Shown here: positions 38,082-51,319 of the stretch, one piece after another
Numbering within the stretch: the first letter of the stretch is position 1
Layout of the letters: each line of letters starts with the position of its first letter
Assembly (NCBI GenBank): GCA_029582165.1
Contig: CM055876.1
Location: 33,487,317-33,551,316, forward strand
Direction of reading: 5' to 3'
Origin: Portulaca oleracea
Taxonomy: Eukaryota > Streptophyta > Magnoliopsida > Caryophyllales > Portulacaceae
DNA: 64,000 nucleotides
The notes under the pieces: model-generated
Database searches by the model: none
What the model was told of the DNA's origin: nothing
Seen by the model: the letters and a program-made list of their open reading frames with translations, nothing else
Translations under genes and position numbers: made by a program

Positions 38082-41000
38082 AATAGATAGGGTGAGAAGA
38101 GAGATTTGGTGAGACTGTGAGAAGAAAAGATACTAGCCATTGGATCAAAGATCAATGGTCATAATAAAAACACCACTTTCCCTTTTTTTTTAGTAATCTC
38201 ACGTGACCATTACTCAACAAAATAAAAATAAAAATGTGATGCTCATAATTGAGTCATTGGGAATTGTCGCGCGTGGAAGAGATGCGCGGTTGTTCTTTGG
38301 ATTTGAACTATCAGTTTTCAAAATTGATTGCTTAACTGAGTAGAGAAAGGGTGAGAAGACAGAGGGTTACAGGATGACAAACAAAGGGAGAAACGTAGGT
38401 AGATACGAAGGGAGACAAGCGAAGGCAGTTAGGGTTCGACACTTTGAGAGAGGTTAGGGTTCCAGACAGTGAGGAAGCGGTGGAACCAGTGCTATCGGCA
38501 GTGAATTTTGCGGCAACGAACATGGAAGTCGACGGAAAGGATGTCCATGAAACGGGGCCGGAACTTCAATCAAGGTAAGTGATGATTTCCGGTAAAAGGT
38601 GGTTCATTTATGATAAAATCCATGGAAATTCGAGCAAATTGAACCCCTTAACTGATAATTGATGGTTTTTCATCAGTAGGAACTGTTTATTGTCATTAGG
38701 GCATGATGAGATTTTGGATGGTCTGATGTGTATATGCAGACAATGACCAAGTTTGATTGCGTGATGTGCATCGTACATGAACGTGATGCTCATATCCTTT
38801 TTTATGTGTGGGTTGTGTGGATTGTGTGATGAACATTTGTTTGGCCAGTGTACATTAGGGTAGGTAATGATTTACATATTTGATATATGTTAAGCCATAT
38901 ACATTGGGATAGTTAATGATGTGCATATCAGATATATATTAGGGCATGCACATTAACATAGTGCATATCAGATACTTATGTTTATTAATTAGTAGATCCA
39001 ATTACCTTTGAAATGATCGCTTGGAACTAGTCTTATGAACATTACGTGTCATTGATATGAGCTTTGTTCAACGGACATTTTGTATGAGTTAGTGTGCACT
39101 AGTCACATGAACATCGCGGTTAACTTATATGAGCCATATACATTATTCATGTGACCATATGCATTAGTCATGTTAACTGATATGATGTAATACTGGAATG
39201 GTCATCATGACTTAGTGTGATGAGCTTACTGAATAATGTAAATGGACATCAACTTGCCATCAGTAATGATTAATGTTCAATGTATGTATAATACACAGAA
39301 AATGTGTGCAATCCGGATGACTTAGTGTCATCACCAATGCTTTTTTCCATATAAGTTGATGTTCATTCAATTATATCTTGATATTCATTACAACCGTTCT
39401 TTGTAAGCTGATGTTTATCAGGTTAAATGTTGATGTTCATTATATCCTACACTGACTCCAATCATAACGTTCTTTTGTCAGGATAACCGGCTTGTGTCAC
39501 TAAGGAGACGTTATTGTCATGACATTGTCATGTATGAGGATAATAGTTTGAAGCAAGAGGTGTACCCCAAAGTCGTCCACTAGGACAGAAAGAAAGCGCT
39601 TATATGCCTGTAGCTTGATTGTGTCAAACATGTTTTGTAATTGGTTGCAGTGTTTGTTTAGATACGATCGTAGGTGCACTTGTCGGATACTTTGCTTGTT
39701 GGATGACTTTTGGACATATATTGTCGCTATGCTTGTTAGGGTGACATTTGGAAAATGTAGTAGAAACACATGCTGTTTTTTTCCCCTTGATATTAAGGCT
39801 AATAGTGATGCTTTTGATCGTATCATTAATGACTTAACATGGATATCCAGGGAACAATATATGATCATCAAGTTATGCTTATTTAGACATACAAGGAACA
39901 CTTGCTGCTAACATTAATAGGACAACAAGTAATGATCCCACATTGATAAGCAACATTTTATGATCATCAACAAATGTACATACATGAACTCAATTATTAT
40001 TCGGATAGACATCAATTGGACATTGTATGATCATCAAGATGTGTTTATATGGACATAGTGTCAAGCCAATACGAACATTAAAATATTATCAAAAAGCTCA
40101 TCACTTGCTGTTAATATAGGGTCAAGCCAATATGAACATTGTATAATCATCAAGTTGTGTTTATATGGACATATGTCAAGCCAATACGAACATTGAAATA
40201 TTATAAAAAATGGACATACGTTGAACATTGTACGATCGTGAAGTTCTGTTTATATGAACATAATGTCATGCCAATATGAACATTGAATAATTACCAAAAA
40301 AGCTCATCACTTGGTGCTAATATCACTAGGATAGCAATTAATGATCCCCCATTGGATCATGAATGTTCGACTGATTATTGGGGAATGAAACATGAATACC
40401 AAAATGGATGATCATCAAAGTTCGTTTATATCGCCAATCAAGAAGAACATTGAACAAACAATATTACATGATCATCAAGTGGTATTTATATGGACATAGT
40501 TTCAAGCCAAGATGAACATTGAACATTTATCAAAAAAATTTCATCACTTGCTGCTAATATCAATAGGACAACAACTAATGATCCCTTATTGGATCATAAA
40601 CCATTCATCGATTACAAGGGAATGAAACATGAATACCAAAATGGATGGTCATCAAGGTTCGTATATAGGAACATCAAATGGACATCTATTGAACATTATA
40701 TGGTCATCAGGTTGTGTATATATGGACAATAATGTTAAGTCAAGATGAACATTGAACAATTACCAAAAATATCATGACTTGATGCTAACACAACAACTAA
40801 TGATCCCCCATTGGATCATAAATCGTTCATTGATTATATGGAAATCCATTGAACATTGTTTGATTATATGGGTATAAGAGATGATCATTATAACTAATAA
40901 AGATGAGCATTAAGTTCATTACATAAAAAACATTATGTTACACTCACATAAACATCACATCAACATTATTTGCTTGCTTGCCCCAAAACATATTAAATTT

Positions 41001-42507
41001 GCGTGGACAACATGGTCTGATGACATGCTCATTATTCGCTGGTCATATGGACATCACTATAAGCACTGTAAACATTGGTAATGGTGGTGGATATATTGTA
41101 ACACTATCATTTCTAGCCCCCTCATTGGTGACAACACTGTAAACATTTTAAACAAAGCAATCAGTTATGGACATCAATACGACTTTAAATGGTTATAGCG
41201 CTCATATAAGATGATCATTATAAAATCAAAAAGATGGTCGGTCAGTTCAAAACATACAAATCATGGATATACACATTGCATTCGTGTACAACGGATAACA
41301 TGATTAGCCTACATGAACATCGTGGTCCGATTGGATGAGCATTGGGTTCGTGTTTACAATAATAGCAGGAATAATACCTCTCACGTCAACTGACCAACAT
41401 GTGCTACTCATATGAAAAAAAGACCAATAATCATGGATATTGACATTATATCCTATTAGCAATATATTACTAACGTATATGACGCTCGTCGGGCAAAATA
41501 TTGTTGCACATGAATATGCGTCTCCATGTTCTTCTAGTTCGTACATGTTGTGCATTCGAGGAAGATGAACATGTACGCACAAGATCATGTTCAACAATAT
41601 ATTTAAATGAAAACTTTGTGGTAAATGGGCATCATGTTTCAAACATATGGACATCATGGGCTAATTAGATGCACAATCACTGTGTGACTTCCAAGTAGAC
41701 ATGTACCGACCCTACACTTCAACTGAACAACATGTACGACACAGATGAACACGATGAATGCATATACGTGGACATATCTTATACTTCAACCGAACATCAT
41801 GTACAACTTTAACGAACATTACATTCATCCTTGTATTGCAGCCAATTACATCAAAAATACAAACCTCACACAATTCAAATTGAAAGAAATTCAAAATAAT
41901 ACCCCACACACAACCAATTCCTAATGTTCCATAACCATGGATGAAGTTCTTGTACAACCCAGAAAAAAGAAAAAAAAAACACACATTTCACTAGTTTTCC
42001 TCTTCTTATACCAACCCAGAAAAAAAAAACAGAAGTCAGCCATGGAGGAATACAAAAACACCAGTCAGCCATGGATGATGTTCTTGTACAACTTACCCCA
42101 TACCATCACCTTCGTTATATAACCCGGCCATGAAGGAATATATGATCCTCTCAACACTTACTCAAGTTAGGGTTCACTGATTGAATCCCTTTCTTTTTGC
42201 CTTTTATGGAACCCAAACGAAAATCTTCAAAAAAAATTTCAGATTAATGTTATCACAGTTGAAGTATGGCCATGGGGGAGATGGAAGGGTTGATGATAAT
42301 GATAATACAATTCCAATGCATCCAACGAGCCGCCAAATTCACGCTTGCACAAAGCCCCATCAAAAACTGTTTTTTTTTTCCAATTTTGCTCACGTGATGG
42401 GCTGAGAATTAAAAGGAAAATGACTTTTTTTTTCAATACCATTAATCTATGATCCAAGGGCTGTTAATCATCCTTCTCATATTCTCACCAAAAACTCCTT
42501 CTCACCC
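38079..42507. mobile_element. 4.4 kb long-TIR DNA transposon-like element (Mutator-like?) in a TA tract
   Basis: The left arm from GGGTGAGAAG (38090) and the right arm's reverse complement from GGGTGAGAAGGAG (42507) share, in order, TTTGGTGAGA, TGAGAAG, TTGGATCAWAGATYAATGG and TCACGTGA. The TIRs are thus about 130 bp and diverged. The interior has no intact transposase. A small leader-plus-exon-like segment on the plus strand (ATG at 38522, coding MEVDGKDVHETGPELQSR, then GTAAGTG donor) is intriguing but unsupported as a gene. Short motifs GAACAT, GGACAT and GATCATCA recur from 38.7 to 41.9 kb, including a tandem array. The long TIRs suggest Mutator-like; the TA target and missing transposase leave the class open. 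Confidence 0.65.
39835..40865. repeat. Tandem array, about five units of 203-237 bp
   Basis: The anchor word CTTGNTGYTAA occurs at 39901, 40104, 40310, 40547 and 40778 (spacings 203, 206, 237, 231). Units carry, in order, AATGATCCC...TTGGATCAT, ATGATCATCAAG, GTTTATATGGACAT, AAGCCAA, GAACATTGAA and CTCATCA. Units differ by substitutions and deletions. No open frame runs through the array. Confidence 0.85.
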
Positions 42508-42889
42508 TATATATATAATCAAAGAGGCCAATTAAATAGTTCAAAGTATTAAAAAACTGTAGAAAGAGAACAAGCTATCACTTAAAATTATATTAGGCTA
42601 TTAGCAATTAACATTGTACAACGACACATCCAACTCAGAGCATTAAGCATCATAATTGCCTCATACTCAAATTAAATTCATTTTACAAATTATTTAGTAT
42701 GTAAGTGTTAAAGATTATAAATTATCATAAGGACCAAGCACAAGCCAAGCAACAAGCAATGCAAAGCCATGAGTATGTGCAAATCAAGTTTGAGCCAAAC
42801 ATGTTCAAGCTTGATAAGCCACAAGCCAAGCTCAAACCCTCCCGAAAGGTGATAAGGCAATCCTCAAACCTTATAAGTTTTCTACCCCT

Positions 42890-43512
42890 ACAAAGCTCCA
42901 TTTTTTAACTAGTTGCTTAAACTAGAACATTTGCAACAAGTTTGGATTTGGAAATTAACCTATAAATCTATCAGTAAATTAAATTAGCCTATATATCTAC
43001 CGGCTAATTGTTTATATTATCCTCTACCATTGAGCAAATCGAAGCAATATGATACCACGGAAAATATGATCAAATTCACTTGGTTAACTATCTCAACAAC
43101 TCAACTTACAGTCCTGATTCTAATAAACTATCTCAACAACTCAACTCAATAACAAATAGCTCAATACAACTTTTTAATCTCACAGTCAATAATAGTAATA
43201 ATAAAGAGAGAATAATGCTCAAAATGTGATATTTGCTTCCGTATCTTGTACTCTTTAATTTAATAGTCAAATGCTCAAAATGATTTGGCTTAGTGTATTT
43301 GGACATTTACTGATTTTGCTTATCTAATTTTATTCAATATTTTCATAATATCAATCAAGTCCCAGGATTCAAAGTTTTGAACCCTAGATACATATGGTAG
43401 GAGGTGGACCTCTTACCACTCAGGCAACAAGTAATTAGCGAGCAAAAGGAAGCACTATGATACCAGGGAAAATATGGTCAAATTCACTTGGTTAACTAGC
43501 TCAAGAAATCCT
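42890..43512. repeat. Direct repeat of about 70 bp around a tRNA-like word
   Basis: About 43033-43100 and 43448-43512 share GATACCASGGAAAATATGRT and then CAAATTCACTTGGTTAACTA. Between them TTTGAACCCTAGATAC and CTCTTACCACTCAGGCAAC look like a tRNA-derived or SINE-type fragment on the minus strand. The exact nature is unknown. Confidence 0.5.
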
Positions 43513-44712
43513 GTCAAATTGTCTCCGTGTCATTCCAATTACACTCATGTTTGTGCAAATACAAACACAAGTTAGTTTTTTTTAATCACCCAAGTTAAAT
43601 TCATTAATTTTCATAGACATGATCATTTGATCTAGCTAGCTTCCTTGCTTCAAATTACTTCTCCTACAAATTAAATTTTCTCCATGATGTCATTACGTTG
43701 ATCAAAGCCTAACTTCACCAAAACAAGAAAGAATGTCCACATAACACCTCAAACAAAAAAATATATATATATATGTTTTACTTAGCTTATGTGATCGTTC
43801 AACCTATAAATATATTGAATCAATATTGCTTTTATGTTGTCATTTTCATAATTTTTATATGTTTGCTCAGATATGTATGTATGCATAACTGTTTAATTAC
43901 TGTTTTAAGAACCCAAGCATGTAAGCACATTACGATAAATAATCAGGTCAAGGGACACGTACGTGGCTCCAAGAATATCATTCACGATGAGTCATGAAAT
44001 GATCAATATCATATTCATCAATCATCTTAAAATAATTCGACGGTAGGATTTGGCTGTTGGGTTATGATTGGAGAGACAATATATATTTCATAACATAAAA
44101 ATGTATTAATTCGTGGGATGAAGATTTTGTGGCTGATGATCAACAACAACAACAAGAGTAGTGAAGGGAATCTCTTTAACTGGCTTCCAACATTATTAAT
44201 ATTCGTAACGATTTCAGACAAAAAAATAATCAGTGATGACATGTATAACGAACCATATATGTTGTTTTTATTATAGGAGAGAATCGAAAATTATATGTAT
44301 GGTGTTTTAATTTTGTGTTGGAGATAGGATTTGGCAGACAGTACCTAACATTATATAGGCAAATAGGTCATCTGTATGGCATATATTCATGTGCTAGTTA
44401 GACACTAAAGAAGACAGTTTGTAAGGCTTATATTGTATGTTGTTTGCATGGGCCTAAAATAAAAACATCATCCTAACTAAGGATTGAACATGCTTTCCTA
44501 TAAATGTATACATTACTTATTGAAGAATATAATGATGGGTGTTTGAAAGAGTTGTATAATGGAAGTTAGGAAAGAATTTAAGATATCCAATACTCAAAAA
44601 TGACTCAAAGGATCAAATGGAGGATTAATTGCTATGTTAGCTAAAGTTTGGAAAGAAGATATACCATACTTGGTGAATAAGATGGCTAGACAATGACCCT
44701 CTATTCATATGC
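43513..44712. other. Gene-free AT-rich intergenic DNA
   Basis: Short ORFs only, with no family motif. A brief AT tract lies near 43760. Nothing else recognised. Confidence 0.55.
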
Positions 44713-44714
44713 TA

Positions 44715-44937
44715 CTCCCTCCTTATTATATAAGTTTTCTTAATTATCTATGTGATAATTAAATTTTCAAAACTCTTAACATTAATTTCTCAATAGATAT
44801 ATGTAATGATCAGTCTTATGTAACTACCATCATTAGATTTATAACGAACAATATAATGTAAGAAATTGTCAATGAAAGATTTACATTGAATACTGTAAAA
44901 TATTTAATAAGTGACAGATAAAATGATAAGGAGGGAG
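44715..44937. mobile_element. Stowaway-like MITE, family A
   Basis: The left end CTCCCTCCTTATTATATAAG and the right end, in reverse complement CTCCCTCCTTATCATTTTAT, are flanked by TA (44713-44714 and 44938-44939). Inner CATCATTAGATTTATAACGA and ATTGTCAATGAAAGATTTAC match the family. 223 bp. Confidence 0.85.
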
Positions 44938-44939
44938 TA

Positions 44940-46437
44940 TACAGTCTCTTAAGTGATGTAATTAATGTGACTCACCTATTTTATTAAAAATTGTAAAATA
45001 TACATTTAAAAATTCATATATTTAAGTTATGTGATTGATGTGACTTGTATCATATCACTTACATTATCTTATCTATCAACACTTATATAACCTTACTTAG
45101 AGCAAATGCAATGGCAATCTCATTTTTTGGAATGTAAGTGGTTGTCCACCCCTTCCACATAACTTATTATTCCTATTTTTTGGAACTTCATTCTACTTTA
45201 TCTACAACAATAGAAACTCATTCCTACCTTTTTCCTATAAACTATTATTTATTGAACCTACTTTATCTCAAACATTCAAAATTAATGACACATGTCAACA
45301 TTTGATTTGTCGAAAAAGAAAAAAAAATAGGTGTATTTGGGCAGAAGAACATTGTAGTGTTCCTGGAATGAAAATTAATGTCAAACGTTCCTTGTTGGGG
45401 GAAAACTTCACCCTTTTGCGTACAATTGTCAAGGTTGTGGTTCCCCGGTTGCACATGGTCTTACCTTTTCTAGTCTACTACCTTATCTACCAACACTTAT
45501 ATAACGTTACTTTTCCAATATTGCTTACTTATATCTTATTTACCTCTCTAAAGAATAGGCTAACTCAGCAAACATATAATAGTATTTGTTGTGATGAGTT
45601 TCTTTGTAAAAAGTAACTTGACTTTGCATAGTATACAAACTCAGACGTTTTTAAAATTAATAAGTTTCTGATAAAACAATTAACACATCAAACATTTCAT
45701 CATAAAATTCACATGTTTTAATTTAAACGAAGAAATTTTTTTGGAAGTAAGTTTAGCATGCACGAAGGAGCTTAAAATGTCCTTTAGTAAGATAAGTCGT
45801 ATACATAGGACATTTACATATTGTCATTTTGAATAGACATACAAGAGTCACATACTCAAATCGATCAGCCAATGAAAACGATCCCAATTCTTTTCGGATA
45901 CAATGAATTAAGGGAAACCAATATTGTTGGTTCAACGAACCCAAATTATATATGTTTCTCCAAATAAATTTCTATTTCACAAAAAAAAAATCAACTAATT
46001 GACAAAAATAGATTACTAATTAAATGACTGTCCCAGCTTTAATTAATACAAAAATATAAATAGCCATTATGTCAGGGTGAAATGAGCTAAAAAATATTGG
46101 TTTAGCTTACATATATTATAAACCAAGATTATATTATAGTTGAATTTTTTTTTATACCATGATAATTGTAATTCCGTATCATTAATACTTCTAAAATAAA
46201 TATCATCCGTTAAAAAAAGTTGTGTCTTACTAAATAATTGTCGCAAACAAGTCAATTTAACCAATATATATAGATTTCAATTTTTTGAGGTAAAAAAGGC
46301 TGTAGTTATATGTTAAGGGGGAGCCAAAATTTTAAAATTTTTCATGATATTATTTATAGTGTCATATTTATTATTTATTAATATTAATAATAATCTTATA
46401 TGTTAAGGAATTCGGAGCAAAATTTTCATACATCATA

Positions 46438-46484
<47 letters not shown>

Positions 46485-47220
46485 ACCCAGGTTTATGAAG
46501 CCACTGGAAGGGAAACGTCCAAAATTATGGTTAGCAATTAGCTAGTAAAAGACATTTATAAATAAGAGTTGTTGTTGGGTTGTGTTTGTTTTTTCCTGTT
46601 AAATATTTGTGCATTTTGGTGTACACAGAAGTTATGAACAAAGAACAGATAATAACTGAAAGATAAAAGAAAGACAGAGGACTTGCTGAAGAAGCAGCAG
46701 CTGCCACGCAAACAGACACAGATTCTTTTAGCTAACTATCAACAATTTGCACCTTGCTTTATTTATATGCAAAGTTAAAACAAAAATCAATTTCAAGTTA
46801 GTTATTCTGCTTTTTTCATCTTTTATATCAATTGAAAACAAAAATTAAAATGTAAAGGACACTTTTTTTCTTCTTTTCAATGAGATTAGGAGAGAGACCT
46901 TTTTTTTTATAATAAGATAGAGATTTATCTTACTATCTTCAAATAAAGAAAATAATTGCGATAATATTACCATTCTTTTTTTAACAACAGGATAAGATAA
47001 GAGATTTATCTTCACTTATGAGCCCAATTGGACTCACAAGGCCCACTAATGACTGAATGAAATTGGGAAATTTACTATGCTTATTATGATGGCCCTTTTT
47101 CCACCTTTTGATATTCAAAATCAAGAAATATTGAAGTAATATATTCATGTTAGACATCTTGGATCTAATTGTGTCATATTATGTCCTATTACTCCTCCAA
47201 ATAAAAAAGACAAAACTAAT
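44940..47220. other. Gene-free AT-rich intergenic DNA
   Basis: The phrase CTTATCTAYCAACACTTATA is repeated near 45066 and 45480, with a GAGCAAATGCAATGGCAAT MITE-like end near 45099. A (TTA)n microsatellite lies at 46441-46483. An ORF at 45302-45616 resembles no family I know and overlaps these repeats. Confidence 0.5.
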
Positions 47221-47422
47221 GCCCTATTCTTTGGTTAGGTTATTTTCAAGTTTGGATGGATAAGTTAGGAAGTTGGGATAAGCTATGATAAGTTATAATA
47301 TTTTTTGGGGGAATTGTGTTTTTAGATTGGATTGTTTTAAAGAATTGTGTTAGGTTTGGATAAGTTTGAATAAGTTAGGATAAATTGGAAGAGTTATATC
47401 CAACGTAACCAAATAACAGGGC
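47221..47422. mobile_element. MITE with GCCCTRTTMTTTGGTTA ends
   Basis: The termini GCCCTATTCTTTGGTTAGG and, in reverse complement, GCCCTGTTATTTGGTTACG are inverted. Repeats of TTGGATAAGTT and TTAGGATAA fill the interior. About 202 bp, non-coding. The target duplication is unclear. Confidence 0.6.
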
Positions 47423-47599
47423 CAATAATTTATTAAAATATTTCAAATTGGGAAAATTGTGATTTACTATGAGGATAGTTAAATTTTTATAAATCATAAT
47501 TGTCGATGACATACATCTGTTAAATATCGGTGCCATTTTTTGCATTTTTTTTATATAAGCATATTGTTAATTTTTCTCCAAATTCATTTAAAACCGACT

Positions 47600-48300
47600 T
47601 TTATTGTACGGAAAGCTAAAGCCTATAATGTTACTATTATTTATCCTGATTGAATTGAAATGATACAAACGATCAAGGAGAAAAGCAAAAAGGGAGAAGA
47701 GAAAAGAATAAAGCTTGCACAAGTTGTTTTTTCATAGGAATCAGAAAGTGAGTTTATCACAAATGGAGAAGAATATTTATAGGTATAAGGTCTAGATAAC
47801 GTAATCAAGATTCTGTTAGAGAAGCTAATAAAAGTGTAATTTGTTGAGCAGATATATCACTATGTTTATCACCCTTCCTCAAGTTGGAATAGGTTGATTT
47901 ATAACCATTCCTAGCTTGGAAAGAAGATCTCTGAATTGTGTGTTGTGAAGAATTTTGGTGAGCACATCTGCAAGTTGATCAGTTTTAGGGAGATAGTTGA
48001 GTTGGAACAGACCATCAAGAACTTTTTACAAGTGATGTGGCAATCTATTTCGATATGTTTTGTTTGATCATGGAAAATAAGGTTCTTGGTTGTGATCAAG
48101 GTTGATTGTTTGTCACAATTCAAAGTGACGGGTTGAAGATGTTTCACACCTGGTCCATCAAGAAGTCTGGTGACCCAGATGACTTTTATAGCTGCTTGAG
48201 CTATTGTGAATATTCTTCCTCAGAAGAACTCCTGGAAATTGTATCTTGCTTTTTTGATTTTCACTTAATGGGAGAAGAACCCAAGAATAAGAGATAACGG
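47600..48300 (-). pseudogene. Copia retrotransposon remnant: RNase H end and 3' LTR
   Basis: Read on the minus strand from 48295 it gives KSKKQDTISRSSSEEEYSQ (family: W.SKKQ..VSRSSAEAEYRS), then GVKHLQPVTLNCDKQSTLI and TKHIEIDCHIT, the Ty1/Copia RNase H signature at the polyprotein C-terminus. It carries in-frame stops and a shift. A purine tract (GAGGAAGGGTGA) near 47871-47885 precedes LTR-like sequence with a TATAAATATTC box near 47775. Only this end of the element is present. Its left limit is approximate. Confidence 0.75.
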
Positions 48301-51300
48301 CTACAAATCTTTTAGTACTATTGCGTGATATTCCCTACATACTTAATCTCATGGTCTTGACAATTTTGTGTTATTGTATATACTCTCAATTTATTGACAA
48401 TCTTAATTTATTGACATTCCTAACATTGATTAAATAAACATACTTGATCAATTATCTAAATCATATTAAACAAATACTCCAATACCAAATATGAATGATG
48501 ATTATTAAGTTCAATATCTATGCTACTCATTATTTAAATCTTCATAATATGACTGGATTTCACAAATCAATTTCAAAAAGGCTCGTTGCAATCTACCAAG
48601 CTCGATCATCAACATGATTTGATTTACAACATCACTTGGTCATTAATTTATAATGTGAGATGATTATTAGTTATTTTATTAACTTCCAGTTCCTAAATAA
48701 AAACAAACAAATAACATTAGGAGCTCTTTATAGATTAAACAATTATTGGGATTAAATTATACAAGCATTTAGGTATCATATCATGTAAATCTTAAATTAT
48801 TTTACACAAATGATCAAGAACCCATCATCACTAATCTTTTCATTAATCATAAATTAAGATATTCTTGTACTAGCCACATAACCCCACAACAAATCATATT
48901 TATACATTCTTATGGTACCATAATTAACTTTATATATAAGGTGATTATATATAATTGGCAATTTATTATTAAAAGCAGAAAATAAAAAAGATAGAATATT
49001 GTAGTGTAAGATGTTGATATCTTTCTACTCCAGGAAAACAGGAAAGATGGTAGTGGAGAATTAAGTTTGTGTTTGCTTCACCCTTTTTTACTAGGGAGAG
49101 AAAGTGGGTGGTAACAATTTTGGATTTTTTTTTTATTTTTGTTTTTTTTATATGCATATATTTATTTTAAAAGAAAAGCCTTTTAATTAGCGTGTGGGAC
49201 AACATTATCTAACTTTTTATTTGATGCGACCTAGATTTTCATGGTTGAGGACGGCTACTCAGAGCCTTCCACGTGTCCCTCATAATAACAGTGAGCGAGT
49301 GAGTGAGTCCATTGAGGTCTATACGCGGGAGGAGCAATCATCCCCTATGCTCACGTCTACGTGTTGCTTTTCACTTTTTTTCTACTCAACTCCATCTACA
49401 TGTATTCTAATTCTTTTTCTTTTTTTTAATTGTGTTGCTAATATAAGTTAGATTTTTAAAACTAAAATCAAAATCAATATTTCAAATTTTTACTTATTGA
49501 TAGTAGATGATAACATAACTTAAAAGTTGTATTTAAGTGTTTATTAGCACCGACAATTAATCATATGAAACAGATGAAATATATATTTTAAGGAAGACTA
49601 ACTAATTACTATTTTCTAGATATAAAAAAATAGACAAAAAATACAGACTATTCATAATTTTAAATTTATTAATAACTATTTAAATTTTCTTTCCTTTACG
49701 TACACTTTGATTTAAAAATAAGGGTATTTTACATATTTTAAAATATATATTTCTTATTTTTAGAATTTTAATCATTCAAGAACATCTTTAAAAGTAATAC
49801 TTCCGTTTCATATCAACTGTCATCTAATAAATATCACACGGTTTTCAATATATTTCTTTGACTAAAAAAATTTCTTATAGTATGTTTTACCAAAAAAAAT
49901 TATAACGATATACTCTCATGTGAATATTTTTTATCACGAATTTAATAGTTATAACAATTATACATATTATAACATTGTATATATTAAAAAATTAGTCTCG
50001 TAAATTCACCGGAATCAGTAACTTCAAATAGACAAATACTCTTGCACAAAAAAGTCACTTAGACTACATCAAAATCCCATCATACTTTTAGCATAAATAT
50101 ATCCAAGTTTGCTATTGTTATTGTTTATATTGAAAAAGAATAATAATGAAAGTCAGTTAAATTTAACTTATACGTGGACCATCGTAAAAGACTAATATTT
50201 TTGGAGCAAAGAAAATAAAAGATGTATGATAATCTATTGTACTGTTTGGAGTTAGTTTCTTACTCTAGCGTCCACCCAATAAGCAAATAGGAAAGAATTA
50301 CTGTTATTGACGTCATATGTGTTGCCCTTTTGTGTGTTTCTTATCTAAGTTTTACCATTCAAACTAGAGATAGAATGCATGGGCCAGATGATTGAATTAT
50401 TTATTGTAGCAGCAAAATTTATATGGTTATCAGTTGGTCAATCAGTCAGAAGTCATCAGATTTCTCTGTCATTTCTGATTTGGTGAAAATCAGAGAAAAA
50501 CTGACCTAACCACTGTTTTTGGTTAGTACTGTCAATAAATAATGGTGTGTTTTCTCGTTATTGAAAAAAAATATATATATATTAAAAATTGAAAAAATTG
50601 TTTACTAAATAATGGAGAGAATTTTCCAAGTCTCTCTTTCAGGAAAAAATTTTCAACCAAAAACTTCTATAGCATTGGTTAGTATCTACAGTCAACAACA
50701 ATCCTATTATAATACTATCAGTATTCATTATGCCTATTTTTAATATTTATAAAAGAGATTTTGAATTTAAATAATATGAATTTTGAGTCATTAAAATTTC
50801 AATAATCTGAGCTTTATAAATATCGTTGAATAATCTAGAATTCAAGGGTTTTAGATTTAAATAGCATATCATTTGAGTTTTTTTTAACAAAACTCGGCAA
50901 AGTTTAAATTATTTAAATTCAAAAATCATCCATACATGTCACAGTAATTCAAGAGCCTTGAAATGTACTAATTTGTTTGTTTGATGCATACAAGGTGCCA
51001 AATAGTATCTAAAGAGAATAATTTGGACGGATTTCAAATATTATCTGTATTCATTTCCCTATTTTTAGCACTTATAAAATGCCCTAATTTGTTTGTTTGA
51101 TATATAAATTGTCATTTGGTTTTTTAATTATAAAATTGATGAGTGTTTAGATTTAGTCAATTGGGCCCAATATCTTATTACCTAATGCTAATTGCTATGA
51201 CTCATTTATGACTCAAAACGGTGCTACTTGATTTTATTCATAAGTTTCCTGGCAATTTTTTGAAGTTGTGTTTGTTAGCTTACTTAAAAGGCAAGTTATT

Positions 51301-51316
51301 GAACTATTCAATTGCT
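48301..51316. other. Gene-free AT-rich intergenic DNA
   Basis: A half Stowaway end (CTTCCGTTTCATATCAACTG) lies near 49801 without a clear partner. The ORF at 49194-49451 shows no recognisable domain. Otherwise AT-rich. Confidence 0.55.
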
Positions 51317-51319
51317 TTA

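Larger units (their letters stand above)
37771..42889. mobile_element. Probable MITE with GGCTCG/GAGCC words, split by the 4.4 kb element
   Basis: The left end AGGGGTGGAAAA (37771) is matched by TTTTCTACCCCT at 42878-42889. The left half (37771-38019) is rich in GGCTCGTGAGCC-, AGCTCGGCTTGGCTC-like words. The right half (about 42719-42889) has the same style on the other strand (ACAAGCCAAGC, TTTGAGCC). With the inserted element removed, about 690 bp would remain. No clear target duplication was found, so pairing the halves is an inference. Confidence 0.45.

Noticed and set aside
37940..38155. 71-residue ORF on the minus strand
   Set aside because: Created by the (TA)n tract at the border of the 4.4 kb element.
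39500..39901. 133-residue ORF on the minus strand inside the 4.4 kb element
   Set aside because: No transposase or other family motif seen and no supporting start context. Kept only as a place to check when full-length copies are found.
45302..45616. 104-residue plus-strand ORF
   Set aside because: Overlaps duplicated MITE-like sequence and shows no recognisable domain.
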